A stretch of DNA of 64,000 bases from Undaria pinnatifida (taxonomy: Eukaryota > Sar > Phaeophyceae > Laminariales > Alariaceae). Under the pieces are notes generated by a model that was not told where the DNA came from, made no database searches, and saw only the letters and a list, made by a program, of their open reading frames with translations. Below are positions 44,001-57,700 of this stretch, piece after piece; the stretch's first letter is position 1; each line of letters starts with the position of its first letter. The stretch lies in contig JABAKD010000028.1 of the NCBI GenBank assembly GCA_012845835.1, forward strand, positions 8,187,632 through 8,251,631, given 5' to 3'. Both the position numbers and the translations under genes were made by a program.

Positions 44001-47000
44001 CATTAACCGGGTACCCCCTCCCCCCTCCCCCCTGTCTCGAAAGGGATGCGTTGTCAACGGTCAAATAACTTAAGACAATCAATCAATCACAAATGAGTAC
44101 CCCCCCCCCCCCCCCCCCCCCCCCTCCCTTCTCGGCCCCTCGCAAGGTGTGCAACGCCCTTCGTAACGACTTGAACCACCCCAACGAGTACGTGCGAGGG
44201 TGCACTCTGCGGTTCCTGTGCAAGCTCCGAGAGCCGGAGCTGCTGGAACCTCTCATCCCTACCGTCAAGGTTTGTCCGTCACACCCGGACCGAGGCAGCT
44301 CTTGCTCCTGCGCTTGCTTTGGCTTTACTCTGTCGGCCGCGGAGGAGACTACATGGTTGACAGATTTTTCGTTTTTCGCGTGCTACGATCGTGTCCCCCC
44401 CTCCCCCCCGTTGTTGGCTTTTTCTTTTTGTCGTTGTTTTTCGCGTTTTCGTATTTTTTTCTTCGTTTTTGCGTGATTTTCGTTATTTTCGTGAATTGTC
44501 TTTCGTTTTTTCGTCTTCGTTTTTTTCCGTTGTTTTTTCACGACCTTGGGGGGTGGCCTGACCTTTTTCATGTGATGGTCGCCGGAGAGAGTGGAGCCGT
44601 GTTATGGCGGGGTGTTGTTTTGCGGAGGCCGTGCGGAGCGGTAGATGTTGTGGGGACCGGTGCTTGGCGTCGCTTGCGCCAGTACATGCTTTACCCCGCT
44701 TGTGCCAGAGACGGGACGATTGGAGGACGCCCCGTAGCAGCAGTACGATGCTTGATGACGACTTGGACTTCCAGTTGATGAGGAAGGCGTGCCTGGCGGA
44801 AAGTGATGTACTTATTGTAGTGTCTATGAAGTTCAGGATCGTTGGTGCGAGTGCGTGGTATGCTTCGTATATCCCTGGTAGTTTTTGTGAGGTGCTGGAT
44901 TTTGTTTTTTGTGTGTTTTTCGTTGACTCTGACACCCCGCCCCTCGGCCCCTCCCCGTTCCGGCGTTGACCTTGTTTGCATTCGTGTATTCGGCGCTGCC
45001 GCTAGCTTTGCTTGGAGCACCGCCACAGCTACGTGCGTCGTAATGCTGCCTTGCTGTGCTACTACGTCCACAAGAACTTTGGACAGCAGGTGACAAATGA
45101 CGGAGAGTGTACAGACAGGGACAGCGAGGGAAAGGGGGACGAGGAGAGAGAAACAGAGAGGAAAAAGAGGAAGGAAGAGCAAATGGAGGATAGAGGGGAG
45201 AAAATGATGAAATTATCTGAGAGAAGCTTTGAGGGACATAAGGCACGGAGGAGATGGAAATGTCAGAGAAGGAAGATACGCATACCGAAGTACCAGGTCC
45301 TTGTACGTCGGGAGAGACGCATATGTAGGCACGCAGAGACGGAAAGAGAGATAAGCGAGGTGTACCCGTGCCGACAGGGGGAAGGTGGTTCTCTCCTAAC
45401 CGCAATCACGCTTGACGGTAGGAGAGGGGGGAGTTGTTCTGGCGGGCGGCACTTGACAGCGTTAGCGGCAGAATGTGCGTACTCGAGTTGCGGGGAGAAA
45501 TGGCCTTAACTGCTACCTGGTACTTTTTGCGTTGATAAGCTGATGCTGTGGATACTAGTGGTGCGGTCTCGCCACGTCTACACCCGCTTCGTTGCGTTTC
45601 TCTCGATTTGAGTTGGCACACGAGACTGGAGGGTTTACCGTACCGCACCGCACCATACTATACCATACCACACCACACCGTACTGTGCTGACATCGTCAG
45701 GGAACCGTGCTGATACCCTGCCGTAGCTGTCGCCGAATGGGCCGGAGCAGATGGGGCGTTTTATACCATGCTATACCATACCATGCCATGGCATGACGTG
45801 TCATGCCATACCATGCCATGTCATGTCATGTCATACCATGCCATACCATACAAAACGCCATTCCATGCCTATACCATGTCGTGCTGACGCTGTCATGGAA
45901 CCGTGCTGATGCCCTGCCACAGTTGTTGCCGGATGGGCCGGAGCTGATCGAGCGTTTCATCGCGGCGGAAGGGGACACCTCCGCCCGGCGCAGCGCCTTC
46001 CTGTTCTTGTACAATGAGGCGGAAGAGCTGGCCATCGATTTCTTGAACGATCATATGGATGATGTGAGCCCCCCCCCCTCCCCCGTCTCTTATGTCTGTC
46101 TCTGTGTATGCGTTTTTCTGACGTACCTGCTTGCTCTGTTTTCCGTTCTTGTTTTGCTTTTTGGATAGGGAAGGGAACAACGGGTTTTCGATAGCATCCC
46201 TTGCCTGGAGGCGTGTCCGTTCTTGTTGTGCTCGCCATCATGGCTCAAGATTTTTGTTCGGCAACTTGAAATGTGCTTGAGGTGCTTGTTCCACGACTTG
46301 GGAGTGTCATTGGGGTTCTTGTTCCGTGGCTTTGAGAGTCCTTGAAATTCTCTCGTTTGTTGCTACTGTGGCAATGCCGAGTAGTATCGTTTGTCTAATA
46401 TTGTGTTGCTTGTCGTGCGTCGTTTATCGCCATGTGTATATTTTCTCGTCCATTGTCGTTTATGGTATTATACTGTATACAATCGTTTGTCTTGTCGATG
46501 TGATATTCGTTTTCTGGTGTACCGCATCGTTTTCCTCGCAACCGCCCTTGCTTTGGCCAGGTTCCCAAGTACGGCGATGGGTTCGCTTTGCTGGTGCTGG
46601 AGTTGTGCCGCAAGGTAAAGCCTGACTGGGAACATTGTCTTTAAAATCCACGGCGGGAGACAGAATTACAGATGCGCAGAAAGACGTAAAATACTTGGTA
46701 CGCAATATGGGAGAGATGCACCGTCACTCATGGAAATGTTTACCCTCCCCCCCTCTCCTTATTACGTGCACTAAGGACATAGGGGGCGAGGTCGGTAGCG
46801 TTGAAGCTCTCCGACACGTAGATGATTGGTATCCCCGGTCTGCATGGTGTTGTATGATGCGTTCTGTTGTGTGATTTCTGGGTATGATACTTAGTATACG
46901 ATTTCGTGGTTCTTTTTTAAAATCTTGTACCCGTGAGGCCTTGCTTCTTTCTTTCCCAGCACCTCATTTCGCTTGTATCTACTGACCTTTTGAGTCGCCT

Positions 47001-50000
47001 ACAGTATGATTTTTGCCTTGTTTCGCGTTCCGGTCAGTTGCTTTGCTTCGTGTGGTGAGCTTACGCTTTGTTTTTCCTCATCCGCAGGCGGATACAAACG
47101 AAGTAGAACATCGTTTTAGTACTACGTTATTTCGGCCATGCGCACCTGCGTACAATAGGTGCCTCTCTTTGCTCGTGTACCCGGCTACTTGTTTTGCCTA
47201 CAGGCTGGGCCAGCCAAGTAACTGCCAGGGACGTAAAGTGGCCATGCCCGACTCAATTTTACGTATTCCGGTGTGATTTTTGGACACGATGTTGATCATG
47301 GGCCAACCGACAAATGAAAAGCCGGGCTTTTTCTTTTTTGGGTTGTTGTCCGCGAGATATGGCCGATATTACGATCCGAAAAATACAAAAGCGCCCATAA
47401 CTTGCGTAAAAAACAAGAAAAAAACTGCTTCCCGTTCGTGTGCACATGCGGGTCAAATATGTCGTTAAAATTTCAGATCAAATTTTTGAAAATTTGGCGG
47501 GGTATCGCAAAAATGCTTTTTTGTCCATTTTTTGTCCATAACATATTACCTATGTATGGACTCGTGTTTTAGTAATATCTTTGATGGGCGGCGAATTGGG
47601 CAATGAAACTGAGGTCGATGGTTTTCTAGGGTCTTGAGCATTGTCTCCACCAAAATTCACCTTGATTGGGAACGATGATATTTATAGGAAAGATGTGTGG
47701 AAAAGTTGGTGCTTTTGAGTTTCGCGGATATCTCGGCGTGATGGAGTCGGAACAAAAACAAACTTAGAATTGTTCATATACTTTTTTTTTAGAATGGTTG
47801 CAATGTTGTGTCAGGGTCGGCGCTTGAAAAATTCAAGTCCTACCTCGCAAAAGCGGTGGGGGTAGAGCGTTCGGAAACATTGCCCTTTTTTTGGCTGACC
47901 CAGCTCGTATACACCAAAAGTTGGATAATTATCTCGCTTTTTTTGTACTTCTCCATTTCCTACTCTGAATCCAAGTAAGATTGTCTCCCTAAAAATAAGG
48001 TGCACGTTTTAAGTACCTCTTTCTGGTGTATTTCATCTTGCTCTGTGTTTCGCTTATGTTTCTTCTATGCCCCCCCCCCCCCCCCGCCCCCGAATACGTT
48101 TTTTATTTTTTTGGTGAGCAGGTCTGTCGGCGGGACCCAAGCCAAAAGTCTCGCTTCGTCCGGGTGCTTCTATCCATGCTCCAGAGCCCCTCCGCAGCCG
48201 TCTCCTACGAGGCGGCGTGGACGCTCGTCAGCCTCAGCGGTGCCCCCACTGCTATCCGCGCGGTGAGCATGTCGCTCGATCTCGATCTCCATCTGTCTCA
48301 ATCTTGATCTTGATCTCCATGGTTGTTCTCGATCTCGATCTCGGTTGAATGGATGCATGCCTAATTGCAGGTAGAAAAAACAAAAGGACTTGTGTTTTGG
48401 CGTTTGTGTTACGCCTGCGATGTCCGCTGACTTGGGCGGCGGCGTTGTCTGCCTATACTACTTGTAGTGGGCTTGAATAGTATGTCGGCGACCAGTTACT
48501 AGTTGGCTACGTAGGTATGACACATGATGCGACAGAGGTGGACATTTTTTTTTTGCCGCCACATTTTTTCCATGTCGGGCTCCTCAACCCCTTGAGAGCC
48601 CTAGAACCCCTCCCTGTACAAATTTCAAGTAATTTTGTCCCCCAAAACGGGTTTCCGGCTGTAAAGGCGTTATAATCCAAAATCGACGTTTATTTATTTA
48701 TTTTTTGCAACATGCTTCTATATTACGTATTAGTAGTTTACCGTCGGATTGTTTATCAGGGAAAAAAACATTGTTGGTTTTCTCCAAAAAAACATTTTTT
48801 GTTGGGTGATGTATAGAGTAGTTTATAAAGTCACCACCCTCAGAAGACAGAAAGAGCCAGTGCACCTCTTCCGCAGCTTGCGTCGTATATATCGCAGTCA
48901 GTTTCTTGAAGTGTTTTGCGGATTTCTGCGTTTTGGTAACTGATTGGTGCGTTTGCCGCTCTAAAAAATGTGTCTTCCTGTCGAGAACGGCTAAAAAGTA
49001 CGTTAGAAGGCGTATTTGGTCAACCAGGTTTGATAATTCGGAAGACTTCTTGTTGGCGACGTTTGCGTCGTATAGTCGTGGGTTGGCAAAAATCGATGAA
49101 AATCGACGAGCAGTGGAATTTTTAAATCCTGTATTAATAGCGTTAATATAACATGGGACGACGTCTGTGATGAAGGCTTTGTCCAGAAGCCGGTAACTGA
49201 AACGTGAGACAAAAACGAAAAGTCAGCCAACTGACAGCCCTCGTGCTATCCACTGCTGTGCTGTCCCTGGTGCCATCCCTTGTGTTGTGTTCGTTGGTTC
49301 TTGTTCCGTGGTGTGTTTGTTTGTTTGCTTGTTTGGGGGTGTGCAGGCGGCGACGACGTACGCACAGCTCCTTAACACGCAGAGCGATAACAACGTCAAG
49401 CTCATCGTGCTCGAGCGCCTGGCCGGCCTCAAGAAGCACCACGCCAAGGTTAGCAGCAGCGGTAGAAATAGCATAGTAGTAGTGGTAGTGGTGGTGGCAT
49501 CTGTGGTCTTTGTGGTAGCCTTTTAGTGGAAGTGGTAGTAGTAATGGTGTGGTGTTGGTGTTGACAGTAGTATTGCTAGTCGTGGTAATGCCAGCAGCAG
49601 GGTATGATTTCTGTCTGTTTGCTGTTCACGACTCTTATCTACTCGCCAACCCCCCACGCTCCCCTTCTTCCACCCCCAAACGAAAAACCTGCTGAAAAAC
49701 CTGCAACAAAACGGAAGTCATCTCCCCCCCACGCCTCCATACGAAACCCCGCCGAAACGCTAGGTTCTCCAAGAGGTGCTGATGGACATCCTACGGGCGC
49801 TCTCCAGCCCCAACGTGGATATCTGCCGCAAGACCTTGGAGGTAGCCATGGATCTCGTCACCCCCCGTAACATCGAGGAGGTGGTGCAGGTGCGTTTTCT
49901 GACGTTACGTTTGTTGGATGTCGTTGGCGGTTGGTGTCACGCCTTTTTCGTGGTTGGCTTTATAGTGGTGGTTGGGGTCGTCAATGGTTTGATGTGGTTT

Positions 50001-53000
50001 GGTGTGAGCAATGGTTGGTGTTATTTTGTTGATGCCGCAAACCCGTTCATGCGTGGCCTCGAGGAGGTCGTGCAGGGTGCGTTTTTTTTGCTTTGTTGTG
50101 TTGGATGCCGTTGGTGGTTGATGTCACGCCATTTTTTTTTTTTCGGTTTGTGCTGCTGATGGTTGATGTGATTGCTTGATGCCTTTTGGTGGATGATGCC
50201 ATCAACGGGTTAGACGTCATCAATGGTTGGTGTTATTTACGTTAGGGGTTTTCCTCTCTACTTCCTCGTCTTCCTTCTTTCCCCTCTTGCTTCTTCCCGA
50301 CGGCGCCATGCGTCACCTAACCTACGCGTCTCGCCCACACGCGTTTCGCGCCGTGTGCTCCCTTGCCTTGCCTTGCCTTGCCTTGCCTTGCCTTGCCTTG
50401 CCTTACCTTGCCTTGCCTTGCCTTGCTTTGCTATGTAACGGTGATGGTGGTGGTGGTGGTGGTTGTGATGGTGGCGGCGATGATAACGATGCAGGTACTG
50501 AAGCGGGAGGTAGTGCGCACCCAGGAAAGCGGCATGGAGAAGGGCAGCCAGTACCGCACTTTGCTCATCCAGGCCATACACGGATGCGCCACCAAGTTCG
50601 CCGACGTGGCAGAAAGGTGCACAGTGCATTACATAAGGGCGTAGGGGGGGGGGGGGAGCGGGAGGCGTTCGCCCGGGAGGGAGGGGGGCGGGTGTGTGTG
50701 TGGAAGCGATGATGTCGCTGCCGAGGGAGGGGGAGAGATGGGGGGGGGGGCGGGGGGGGGGGGGTGGTTTTGCTTATGGTGGGTGTCCTGTGTTGGTGGC
50801 ATTTTTGTCGGTGGCTGGAGTTTCTTTTTGTGTCCTTCGCTTCGTTTCGCGTGTCCCGTCTTCTCCCGCCGCATCTCTGCTGGTTGCCAAATGGTTACGC
50901 CCCTACCTGCTTGGTGGAGACATTTGAGTGTCCGTCGAGGCTGACGCGATGCCTGTCTCGGCAACGCACTCCCGGGAGCCCATGCTACATGAAGGGGTGG
51001 AAAGTTTTGGCAAAAACGATATCGGCGTAAATTTTTCCCGATTGACCGTGCTCGCTATAACCGAATAGTATCGGGTTATATCCCCTTAAGAGCCCCCAAA
51101 TCCCTCCCTATACTAATTTCAAGTAATTTTGTTCCATGAAAACGGGTTTCCAGCTGTACAGGCGTTAAGCAAACACTTTTTTTTTTTTTTGTTCAAGTAC
51201 GAGGTCAGTGTTTTGGGTGAGATGTGTATATATGGAGGTCGTCAAAGTGAGTGGGGAATTTTTGCAGAGAGTTCCACATACACGCTTACCGTAGCAGTGT
51301 TTTGTCTTCCTTTTTTTGTCTCTTTTCTTTTGTCTTTTTTTTTGTCTTTTTTTTTTCTTTTTTTTCTTGTCTTTTATTTTATTTTTTCTTTTTTTTCTTG
51401 TCTTTTTTTTGTCGCTCTACTTGTTAACTTAATGTACCCTGTCGTGTCCTGCGCGCGGCACTTCTCTGTGTTTTGCATTATTTGCCTTGTGTGTCTGGGT
51501 TTCCCCAACAGCGTTGTTGGCGTGCTGATGGACTTCTTGAACGGGGACGGGGCCATGGACGTGATCCTCTTTGTGCGCAGCATCGTCGAGCAGTACGAGG
51601 TGAGGAAGTCGAGCCGATATGATGTACTGTACAGTACTGTTGATAACAACACATTTTGTACTACGGAAGACATTTTGAACCATTTGTGTCTCAAGCCTAA
51701 TGGTCTCTGGCGATGTGACCGCCCCCCGCCCTCTCCTCCATCCGCTATCGGCCATTGAAGCCCACACGATGGAAGGGACACCTCTCTTGATGGGACAGGT
51801 GGTGAGGATCATGGCCACCGCCGTCCACGTCTTGTTGTGCCCTCTCGCTATAATATAACAATCCGATGGCTCGACCTCGACCCCGTCTCCAGCACCAACC
51901 CCGACTCCTACCGCTGGTGCTCGACCCCCCCCTCCCCCCCGCCACGACCCCAACGCTAACCCTGCCCGCTGATGCTTGATCCCACCCCTCCCCCCCGTCC
52001 CCGCTACGCGTAATTTTTAGGGTCTTCGACCCTCCATCCTGTCCAAGCTAATTTTCTCCCTTAGGGATATGGTCAACGGGCCGGTCATCGCTGTCGCCGT
52101 TTGGATATTGGGGGAGTACTGTGAGGTGCGTGCTTGTGTGTTTTCGTGTGTTTTTTTGTTTTTTACTCCCATGCGTGCGCGCTGATTGATCGGTTTATGG
52201 TCTGGATTGCGCTGATTGGCCGGGGTTTGTTCGGGTTGAGCTGATTGGTCGGGGCTTTTTCGGTCCGCTTTGCGCTGATTGATGGGGTTTTGGTCCGCTT
52301 TATGCTGATTGGTCAGATTTTGGTCCGAATTGCGCTGATTGGTCGGCTTCTGCTGGGGAGTGTTCTGTGAGGTGTGTGTTTTTTGTATGTTTGATTCCCG
52401 TGCGTTCGCTGATTGGTTAGTTTTTGGCTCAGGTTTCGCTGGTTGGTCAGTCTCTGCTAGGGAGTACTGCACAGGGCGTTCGTTTTCTAGCCTTTTGATC
52501 CCAGTGCGTGCACCAATTGGTCAGTTTTTGGTTCTCGTTGCGCTGATTAGTCGGTGTCGGCTGAGCTCGTTTCCTGGACTTTCGGAGACTCTGTAGATAG
52601 CTACAGTAGCTGCAGACAAGGAAATTGCCAGCGCTCACTGGCCCAGACGACGCCCGCTTGTGGGTTTTGCTCTCTGATTGTTCGTTTTTTTATGCTGACT
52701 TAATACTCGTATGCGGCATTGTTCGTACATTGTAGACAGGAGCTTTGTCGATGCTCATTGGTTCGCGCGATGCCCGCTTGCGGGTGTTGCGGGTTGATGG
52801 GCAGTTTTTTTTTCTGAGCTGCTGCTGTATTGTAAAGCGTAGAGTCTAGACGGCGCTTTTGTCGACGCCGTTTTGTTCAGACGACGCCCGCTCGCAGGTG
52901 TTTCGGGTTGATTGGTCGTTTTTTTTTGCTGAACTTTGTACTGTACTGGAGACTGTACATGTCGAAGATGCTACGTACGTAGATAGGAGTCCAGTCCTTT

Positions 53001-54753
53001 TTGGCATGTCGCGGCCGCCTTTGGTGGTCCAGTGGTATCCGTACCATTTTTTAATATCATGCTGTTTAAAGACTTTTCCGGAGATAAGACCATGTGCTTT
53101 GGCTGTTCACGAAAAAAAACTACTTGGAACTAGTTTAGAACCAGGTAATCATTTTTCCAGTAGCAAAGTGCTGTATAAGACCGTAGCAATTCGATGCGCG
53201 TCGACGAGGGAAAACAGGGCTGGAGTGTTCTCACGATAAAAATGAAGGCGTGTACCGTAGTGGGGGACGGGGGAGAAGAGCTTGCTTATTGATAGTCACC
53301 CCGGATCTGAGGTACATCTAGGGAGGGAGAAGGAAGAAGAGTGCAAAGATAACGGAAGGGATAAGCAAAAAAATGAAAGAAAAATAGCAGGGATAAGGCC
53401 ACCCAAATGTTCTAGTAATTTTCCTTGTCACGGGGTGGTCTTAAACTGGGAAAACCACTGTAACCTGTGCTGGTCTTAGTTTACGGGGGCGGTCCGCCAA
53501 GGGCCTAAACCGCGGTATGATAGTATGCCTGGTTATTGCGCGTCCTTTGTCGACGCTCAGTGGTGCAGACGATAGCCCCACCCTTTTTGGGTTGCTGTTT
53601 GTTGGTTGCATACACAGCATTGAATAACTCACACATATACGCACGCGACACGTGGGCGTGCTTTTTTACTGATACATACTTGGTACGTATGTATTGCCTG
53701 GGACGTAACAGGACGCCGACGCCATCACAAAAGCTTTCACGGAGCTAAGGGACTCAGTGGGGCCCCTGCCGCTCACTGACGGTCAGTCGGGCTCGGCCGG
53801 GGGGGGAGGGGAGGGGTCATCTGGCGACGGCGCGGGGACAGGCAAGGGAGGCGACGGGGCCGCTGGGGCAGGCGGCAGCGGGGGGGGGGAGGGGGGTTCT
53901 ACGACGGTGACAAAGAACATCGTGTTGTCAGACGGGACCTACGCCACGCAGACCACCGTCGTTGGTGAGTTTTGCGGGGGGGGGGGGGGCGGGGCTGTTT
54001 TCCTTTCCTCTGTGTGCCGTTGGCTGCTGTGTGCTGGAGGAGGGGGACGGGTGAGGGGGTAGCTGTGTTTTTTTCCCCTCTGTGTGCCTTGTATGTTGTG
54101 TGCTGGAGGAGGGGGCCGGGGGGGGGGGGGGGTCTTTCTTCTGTCTACCTGTCTTGTTTGTGGTGTACTGGATGACACGAAATGGGTGTTCGGTGTAGTA
54201 TTGTATGATGCGAGGTATGTTGCATGCTGTATATAAATGAAAATACACTCCAGCTGTGAGATCGAAGATTTTGTCGCAACCCATCTTCGCAAGCTGTGTG
54301 TGATATCTGGCATGTGTTCGATGTTGGTCGCCGTATATTTTTTGATGGTCCTGTATGACACCGGTATGTGCTACCAGGTGGCGCGGCTGCCAGCGCCCCG
54401 GCCCACAAGAGCGAGGCCCGGCTGCGCCAGCTCCTGGTGGGCGGGGAGCTCTTCCTCGGGTCCGCGCTCTCGGCCTCGCTGACGAAGATGACCCTCAGGG
54501 CGATGGACCTGCTGGGGGAAAGCTCTCCTGCCGCGAAGGAGATGCAGGTATTATAGTCTTGTGGTTGTTTTGTCTGGTCTTGCGGTAATATATACATGTG
54601 GTAATTGTGGTACTGTCATATTATGTTCAGGAATTGTGTGTTGTGGTTGTTGTGGCGTCGTGGACAGTATGTGAATATGGATGGTACTGCTGTGGTAACT
54701 GCTGTGTAAGTGCGAGGATGCGTACCAGGTATGACGATGATGTTGGTTATTGG

Positions 54754-54792
<39 letters not shown>

Positions 54793-57700
54793 TTGGTACA
54801 TTAAGGATGCCAGGTGCCTAGTAACGGTAGTATTTGGTATTTCCCAGTAGGTATCACAGACTCGTTCCTGTCTCAATGCTATTAATAGTAGACCAACACG
54901 GCTTGGTCCGGATGTTTTTTTTCCCCTGCGCTGCCTTTATTGTTTGTCCGGTCGCATTGTCTTTGTGTTTCCACTTCATTACACCCCCCCCCCCCCCCCC
55001 CCGCGCCTCCTCTGTATGTCTGCCCCACCCCACCCCGCACTGTGTGTCCGTCACCACCCCCCCCTCGCTGTCTGCTTGTCTGCCTGTCTGCTTCTTCCCC
55101 CCCCCCCCCCCCCCCCTCTTGTGTGCGTCTGTCTGCCCCCCCCTCCCCCCCCTCCTGTGTCTATCCGCCTCTTCCCTTTGTCCCTCACTTTCACTGTCTT
55201 TGGTTGCGCCGCACGTGCGCGCGTGCCCCTCCATGTGATGCCGTCGTGGGGTGTGTCGTTGTCCGATGATGCGCTGCTGCTTGGTGGTGTTTGCTCCGTT
55301 TGTACCGTTTCATTCGCAGATCGCCACTCTGCAGATTTTGTGTGGCGTGGCCAAGGTCATCGAGGCGCGCAGCCTCACGCACCGGGGGGCGTTCGCCGAC
55401 TGCCTGGAGCGGGTACGAGCTTCTTGCGTTGCGTTGAGTGTTGTGTTTGTGTTGGGGGGGTGGTTGGGTTTGCCACCATCCCCCGTGTGTCGTTGTTGGT
55501 GGTGTGTGGGGGGGGGTTGGTGGTAGTGTTGGCGATGGTGGTGGTGGTGGGTGGCGGTGGTGGTGTTTGGGGAGGGGAAGGTGTTGTAATGGCAGCGTTA
55601 TTTTTTGTCGTTGCCGTTGTTGTGGTTGATGGTGTTGGTGATGGTGTTGGTGTTGGTGTTGGTGTTGGTGTTGTTGGTGTTGGTGTTGTTGGTGTTGGTG
55701 TTGGTGTTGGTGTTGGTGTTGGTGTTGGTGTTGGTGTTGGTGTTGGTGTTGGCGTTGAGGTTGTTGTTTCTGCTTTTTTCCCCCTTTTTTTGGTGGTGCC
55801 GATGGTCCTGGTGTTTGCGTTTGTTTTTACAAGATTGTACGAACGAGAAACGACCAGCGGCAGTCCAGTCTTAAGTTTGTTCTGATTATTACTGATGGAA
55901 ATTGTTTAATGCTTGACGTGGGATGCGTCGCACACTCCCTTGGGATCGGGGGAAAAGGTACAAGGCATCCACGTCACACCTTCGCACCCCTCACCCCTTC
56001 AACCCGCCCATCTGCCACGGTATGCCAGGTGACGATGTGCTGCCGAACTCTGCTAGACCCTGAGGCGAGGGAGGTGCTGAAGCCTACCCTGCTGGAGCTA
56101 TGCCGCGAGAGTTTCAAGCAACTCCTGGATAAGGAGAAGGCGGCGCAGGCCAAGCAGGTTAGCAGAGACGGAGGAAAATAGTTGCTTGCATACATGTAGA
56201 TGCATGTTCTTGTGATTTGCTCTCCCCCTAGTTTTTATATGGAGGTGTTAGTGGCAAGGCGGTGTTGCACCAAAAACAAGAAAAAATCGGAGATACCAGC
56301 CAAACTGTTCCTATACGGCTGTCTATGCGCCCTTTTTTTTGTTTTGTTTGTTTTCAGAACTTTTCAATTTTTCAGAGAAAATGGATTCCTTGCGGCAATC
56401 TTGGGGCAACATCTGCTTCAGAGAAATTCTCAAGCAGGTTTTGCAGTAGAAGCGGCAATATTTCGTGTGCTGCACACACGTTGTCCGACGGATTCAACGA
56501 CAACGACGTCAAATCTGAACATGGCGAGCTCGTTAGGGGCTCCGACCCACCTTTGATATATAGCTTTCACTCTACGGTCGGTGATGTGTGGCGTGCGGCG
56601 ACCACGCTTCTGTTGCATGTGCTTTTGGCGGCTGGTTTGTGGAAAACAGAGACAAACACTCTCGATCGTCGCCCAACGGGCAACCAATACATTTTTGAGC
56701 GGATTTTACGGAAGGCCACAGGACAACGCGGGGGACCTCTCACGCCCTAGGGCATAGATCAACGTAAACCCTTCGGCGCAGTCACCTACACTCATGTGGC
56801 CTCGTCCGGAACGAAGAGGGCTAATCGCGGAGTGTTTATTGTGGAGATCGAAGGTGGAACGTGGTGATTGGAGTTATTGGATAAGGTTGACCGAGGTTTG
56901 ATGAAAATTAACGAATTGGGCCGCTTGACAAAAAAAACAACAGACTGTAATTCCTAATCGTTTTTGCCCACAACGGCGGTACTAAAATCTGTTCGGCAAA
57001 ATACTCAAAAGTTAGGTCTCTCTGGGAAGGTTATTGTTCAACGTTGTCTTGCTGTTAGCAACGGTCTATGCAAGTTTATTTGTTGTGTACGTGGTGTTTT
57101 TTTGTTTTCTGCGTAGGTCATACGTATATATTTTCTGTCTGTTTTCATGTTGGTACGTGTACTTTTTTTGTTATGTGTCTTAACAGTTTCTTCATGTTTA
57201 ATTTCATTTTCGTATTATCACGTACCTGGTAGTTGTTTTTTTGGTTTGCTTTTGCTTACGGTATCGTTTGGTGACTCTTTTGTCTGTATTTTGAAGGCGG
57301 AGGAAATGGAGGGGCGCCCCAGAAGCCAGCCGGACGACCTCATCAACTTCCGACAGCTGCGCAGCAACGCCCTGCAGGCCGCCGAACTGGACATCTACGA
57401 CGGCGACGACATTAGGTCAGTCAAAAGGCGCCTTTTTCTCCTTGCGTGATTGTTCCACGCGTTCGTTTGCTTGCTCGCTTGTTCGCGTGCACCCGCTCCC
57501 CCCCCTCCTTCCCCTCCCCCCCGATATGCCTCCGCCCAGTATCTTGTACCTCGCCGCGGGGGGGTACCTGCTGATTATGTTTGAATGTGCTTCTGCTCGA
57601 AGCTTTTTTTTTCTTTGGTCATTTTGATCGCGAGGTTGGGTATGTGATACGTTGGTGCGTTGAAACAGAATACATCGTATTAGCTTGAAACGTACTTATA

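Noticed and set aside
50361-50430. CRISPR-like regular array
   Set aside because: A simple (CCTTG)n microsatellite without spacers; the host is eukaryotic.
54834-55885. Long Pro/Cys and Val/Gly-rich ORFs over 54.8-55.9 kb
   Set aside because: They come from poly(C), (GGTGTT)n and C/T-rich intron DNA around the short COPB1 exon 16.
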